Positions 61,479 to 64,000 of a stretch of DNA of 64,000 nt are shown piece by piece. The first letter of the stretch is position 1. Each line of letters starts with the position of its first letter. Below the pieces are notes generated by a model. The model was not told where the DNA came from. It saw only the letters and a list, made by a program, of their open reading frames with translations, and made no database searches. The position numbers and the translations under genes were made by a program. This DNA is from Flavobacteriales bacterium. GTDB taxonomy: Bacteria; Bacteroidota; Bacteroidia; Flavobacteriales_D; Parvicellaceae. The stretch lies in assembly GCA_018401455.1 (NCBI GenBank), contig JAGYKU010000005.1:1-64000 (forward strand). The letters are read 5' to 3'.

Positions 61479-64000
61479 TTATCTAAATAAGAATATGCTT
61501 CCAGAATATCTTTTTCCATTAATATCTAATATGTACATATACGTTCCATTAGTGCATTCTTCGCCAGAGGAGGTTCTTCCGTCCCATTGTATATAATTAC
61601 CCATACTTTTAAACATCAATTGTCCCCAACGATTAAAGACTTGAAAATCTACACATTCGTAAATTCTACCTGGCACTTCAATTTTGAAATAATCATTTTG
61701 GTTATCTCCATTAGGTGTGAAAACATTAGGAATATAAACTTGGTAATAATCGTCAAAAGTAAGCGCATTATCTGTAATAGTAGCAGTAGTAGGACACCCT
61801 TCAGCATTGGTCACAGTGAGCGTAGTAGAAAAACTATTTCCATAAGGGAAGGTATGGCTTGTGTTTTCTTGTGTATCCGTTACACCATCATTAAAATCCC
61901 ATAAGAAAGAAATTCCATCTATACTCGTATTGGTAAATTCAACAAAAATACCTTCACAAGCAGGCACAATTTCATAATCGAAAGAAGCCGTAGGTTCGCT
62001 GTAAATACTCACGACTACACTATCTTGATCTACGCAACCAGCAATGTTTGAAACGGTAACAAAATAAGTAGTAGAAGCAGTAGGCGTAGCCACAGGATTT
62101 GAAATTGTAGCATCAGAAAGTCCTGTTACAGGCGTCCAAGTATAAGCGTTGCCCACAGAACCAAACACGTTCAACTGCACACTTTCCCCCGGACAAACAG
62201 CAGTATCAGGAGAAGTCTGAATCCTAAATACATTTACCATCACAGTATCGCTATTTACACAACTATTCGAATCAATTCCTACTACCAAATAAAGCGTAGT
62301 ACTATCAGGCGAAGCAATAGGGGTTGCAATGGTATTATTGTCTAAAGAATTAGAAGGCGACCAAGTATATGAATCAGCCCCTGAAGCCAAAAGATTAGCA
62401 CTTCCTCCAATACAAATGTCCACATCATTTCCTGCATCAATTGTAGGTAAAGGATTTACAATTACCACAACCGTATCCGAATTCACACAATTGTTATTGT
62501 CTGTGCCATTCACAACATAACTAGTTGTATCACTAGGTCCTGCCATAGGATTAGGAATATTGGTGTTCGACAATCCCAGAGCAGGAGACCAAACAAAATT
62601 ATTTGCCCCCGAAGCCTGTAATTGAACACTATCCCCAATACAAACCTGAACATCGTTCCCCGCTGAGACAACAGGTAAAATATTCACCGCTACCTCCACA
62701 GAATCCACATTCACACAACCATTACCATCCGTACCAGTAACATAAAAAGTAGTGGTTGCAGTATTAAAAGCATCAGGATTAGCAATGGTCAAATCACTTA
62801 AATCTGGTGTTGGTGACCAAACATAATTCAAAGCCCCAGTAGCCAAAAGAGAAACTGTATCCCCAATACAAATTACTTCATCATTTCCTGCATCCACAAT
62901 AGGCAAATCATTTACTACAATTCTTACCGTATCTGAATTCACACACAAATTTCCATCCGTACCCGTAACAATATAATCCATCGTAGCAGAAGGATCCGCA
63001 ATAGGATTATCAATAGTAGTATTCGAAAGACTATCCGCAGGCGACCAAACGTAATTCAATGCCCCCGAAGCCTGAAGTTGAGCAAAATCACCCACACAAA
63101 TCGTATCGTTAAGACCTGCATCCACAACAGGTAAATTAAATATCGTAACCAGAACTGTGTCCGTGTTTACACAACTATTACCATCCGTTCCAGTCACAAC
63201 GTACTCAGTAGTTATTGTAGGACTCGCCATAGGATTATCAATCGTTGCATTCGACAAACCAGAAGCAGGAGACCAAATATAAGTATTCGCTCCAGAGGCT
63301 TGTAATTGCGTATCATCATTCAGACAAATAGCCACATCACCGCTGGCAACTACCACCGGCAAAAGATTTACAAATATTTCAATAGAATCTGTATTAGAAC
63401 AGCCATTGGCATCCGTACCTGTAACATAAAAAGTGGTGGTTATTGTATTAAAAGCATCAGGATTGGCAATGGTCAAATCACTTAAATCAGGTGTTGGAGA
63501 CCATACATAATTTGCTGCTCCAGTTGCCAAAAGAGGAATCGTATCCCCAATACAAATCACTTCATCATTTCCTGCATCCACAATAGGCAAATCATTTACC
63601 ACAATTCTTACCGTATCTGAATTCACACACAAATTTCCATCCGTACCCGTAACAATATAATCAGTCGTAGCAGAAGGATCCGCAATAGGATTCGCAATAG
63701 CCACATTCGAAAGACTATCCGCAGGCGACCAAACGTAATTCAATGCCCCAGAAGCCTGAAGTTGAGCAAAATCACCCACACAAATCGTATCGTTAAGACC
63801 AGCATCCACAACAGGTAAATTATTCACCGTAATCTCAACCGTATCCGCATTCGTACAACCAAAAACATCCGTTCCTGTCACAATATATTCCGTAGTTACC
63901 GTTGGAAAAGCCAAAGGATTATTAATTAAAGAATCAGAAAGCGAAACTTGTGTATTCCAAACATAATCCACCGCCCCTGAAGCCGAAAGTTGAATCGTAT
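61479..64000 (-). CDS. Giant repeat adhesin-like protein with T9SS type B sorting domain (3' part)
   Basis: The frame runs off the right edge (it stays open to 64000; GTG 63971 is not the start). About 840 residues are visible: repeated ~76-residue modules (pattern GNDVxICxGDxxxLxASGAxxYxWSPxxxLSN...TxYxVTGTDxNxCVNxDTVxVxVN), one PKD domain (ASFDYEIVPACEGIFVEF, WDFNDG), and the C-terminal gliding-associated domain (YIPNVFTPNGDNQNDYFKI, FNRWGQLMFKS, GTYMYILDINGKRYSG). Type B signals direct T9SS export and attachment to the surface. The modules are Ser/Thr/Asp-rich Ig-like units with one Cys pair each. Confidence 0.93.
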   Translation of the reverse strand, partial: TIQLSASGAVDYVWNTQVSLSDSLINNPLAFPTVTTEYIVTGTDVFGCTNADTVEITVNNLPVVDAGLNDTICVGDFAQLQASGALNYVWSPADSLSNVAIANPIADPSATTDYIVTGTDGNLCVNSDTVRIVVNDLPIVDAGNDEVICIGDTIPLLATGAANYVWSPTPDLSDLTIANPDAFNTITTTFYVTGTDANGCSNTDSIEIFVNLLPVVVASGDVAICLNDDTQLQASGANTYIWSPASGLSNATIDNPMASPTITTEYVVTGTDGNSCVNTDTVLVTIFNLPVVDAGLNDTICVGDFAQLQASGALNYVWSPADSLSNTTIDNPIADPSATMDYIVTGTDGNLCVNSDTVRIVVNDLPIVDAGNDEVICIGDTVSLLATGALNYVWSPTPDLSDLTIANPDAFNTATTTFYVTGTDGNGCVNVDSVEVAVNILPVVSAGNDVQVCIGDSVQLQASGANNFVWSPALGLSNTNIPNPMAGPSDTTSYVVNGTDNNNCVNSDTVVVIVNPLPTIDAGNDVDICIGGSANLLASGADSYTWSPSNSLDNNTIATPIASPDSTTLYLVVGIDSNSCVNSDTVMVNVFRIQTSPDTAVCPGESVQLNVFGSVGNAYTWTPVTGLSDATISNPVATPTASTTYFVTVSNIAGCVDQDSVVVSIYSEPTASFDYEIVPACEGIFVEFTNTSIDGISFLWDFNDGVTDTQENTSHTFPYGNSFSTTLTVTNAEGCPTTATITDNALTFDDYYQVYIPNVFTPNGDNQNDYFKIEVPGRIYECVDFQVFNRWGQLMFKSMGNYIQWDGRTSSGEECTNGTYMYILDINGKRYSGSIFLFR
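62690..63844 (-). repeat. 684-bp higher-order repeat in the adhesin gene
   Basis: Two blocks, about 62690-63160 and 63374-63844, are offset by 684 bp (228 codons, three modules of 76). The shared sequences are much more alike than neighbouring modules, for example the stretch beginning ACAATTCTTACCG at 62917 and 63601. Confidence 0.75.

Overview
The window is a low-GC (roughly one third G+C by eye) chromosomal segment of a member of the Bacteroidota, most likely Flavobacteriales-like. The evidence is a type IX secretion (T9SS) type B sorting domain on a giant repeat protein, GldI-like FKBP lipoproteins, SusC-style TonB receptors with carboxypeptidase-regulatory N-terminal domains, a conserved START-like/LptG/YidC neighbourhood, and promoters of the Bacteroidota TAnnTTTG (-7) type. 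I cannot fix the genus from sequence alone. Most genes are ordinary housekeeping or envelope genes; the accessory content is in a few compact places.

Layout. 1-5.5 kb: end of a TonB receptor, an acetyltransferase, a beta-lactamase-fold lipoprotein and a GT87-like membrane glycosyltransferase. 5.7-10.3 kb (minus strand): SDR/AraC pair, a frameshifted lipoprotein inside short inverted repeats, and lysS. 10.6-17.1 kb (minus): two glycosyltransferases, LptF/LptG permease, START-like protein, yidC. 17.3-18.9 kb: decayed toxin-antitoxin remnants (MntA/HepT and HipBA). 19.1-23.9 kb: ZIP metal transporter, membrane MutS-like ATPase, TauE-like exporter, moeA. 23.95-29.7 kb: one long terminal-oxidase assembly operon (ctaB, two COX3, COX4-like, two Sco-like proteins, DUF420, small membrane protein). 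30.1-37.6 kb: etfBA, S9 peptidase, minisatellite, peroxiredoxin, rRNA methyltransferase, tRNA-Gly and tRNA-Leu. 38.2-40.6 kb: a broken sensor-SpoIIE phosphatase. 40.75-43.33 kb: tRNA-His followed by a 2.5-kb element bounded by a 26-bp repeat of the tRNA 3' end. 43.5-47.3 kb: NlpC/P60 hydrolase and a metal-uptake locus. 47.5-57.8 kb: RNA helicase, rhomboid, PD40/TPR protein, methyltransferase, fabG, a large BatB-like membrane protein, a coiled-coil protein, nrnA. 57.8-61.4 kb: two FKBP lipoproteins, a cold-shock protein, ubiE and a DUF2279 protein, all recognisable but full of indels. 61.5-64 kb: 3' part of the T9SS repeat protein, running off the right edge.

The two points I find most informative are these. 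(1) A mini genomic island sits in the tRNA-His gene: 26-bp direct repeats at 40801-40826 and 43301-43326 enclose a three-gene operon (two-TM protein, small HTH regulator, membrane-anchored MutS-like ATPase) and no integrase. (2) A zinc/metal regulon can be read directly: a 17-bp palindromic operator, nearly identical in both cases, overlaps the promoter of the ZIP transporter (19082-19098) and of a ZnuD-like TonB receptor (46848-46864), and a related palindrome (46877-46893) precedes a histidine-rich Fur-family regulator divergent from that receptor; a small Cys/His lipoprotein follows the receptor.

Several genes (7.9-8.4, 38.2-40.6, 42.7-43.2, 56.4 and above all 57.8-61.4 kb) carry frameshifts, several of them demonstrably in homopolymers. 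The density at 57.8-61.4 kb, in genes that are normally conserved, points to poor consensus sequence rather than gene decay, so the disrupted genes elsewhere should be read with the same caution.
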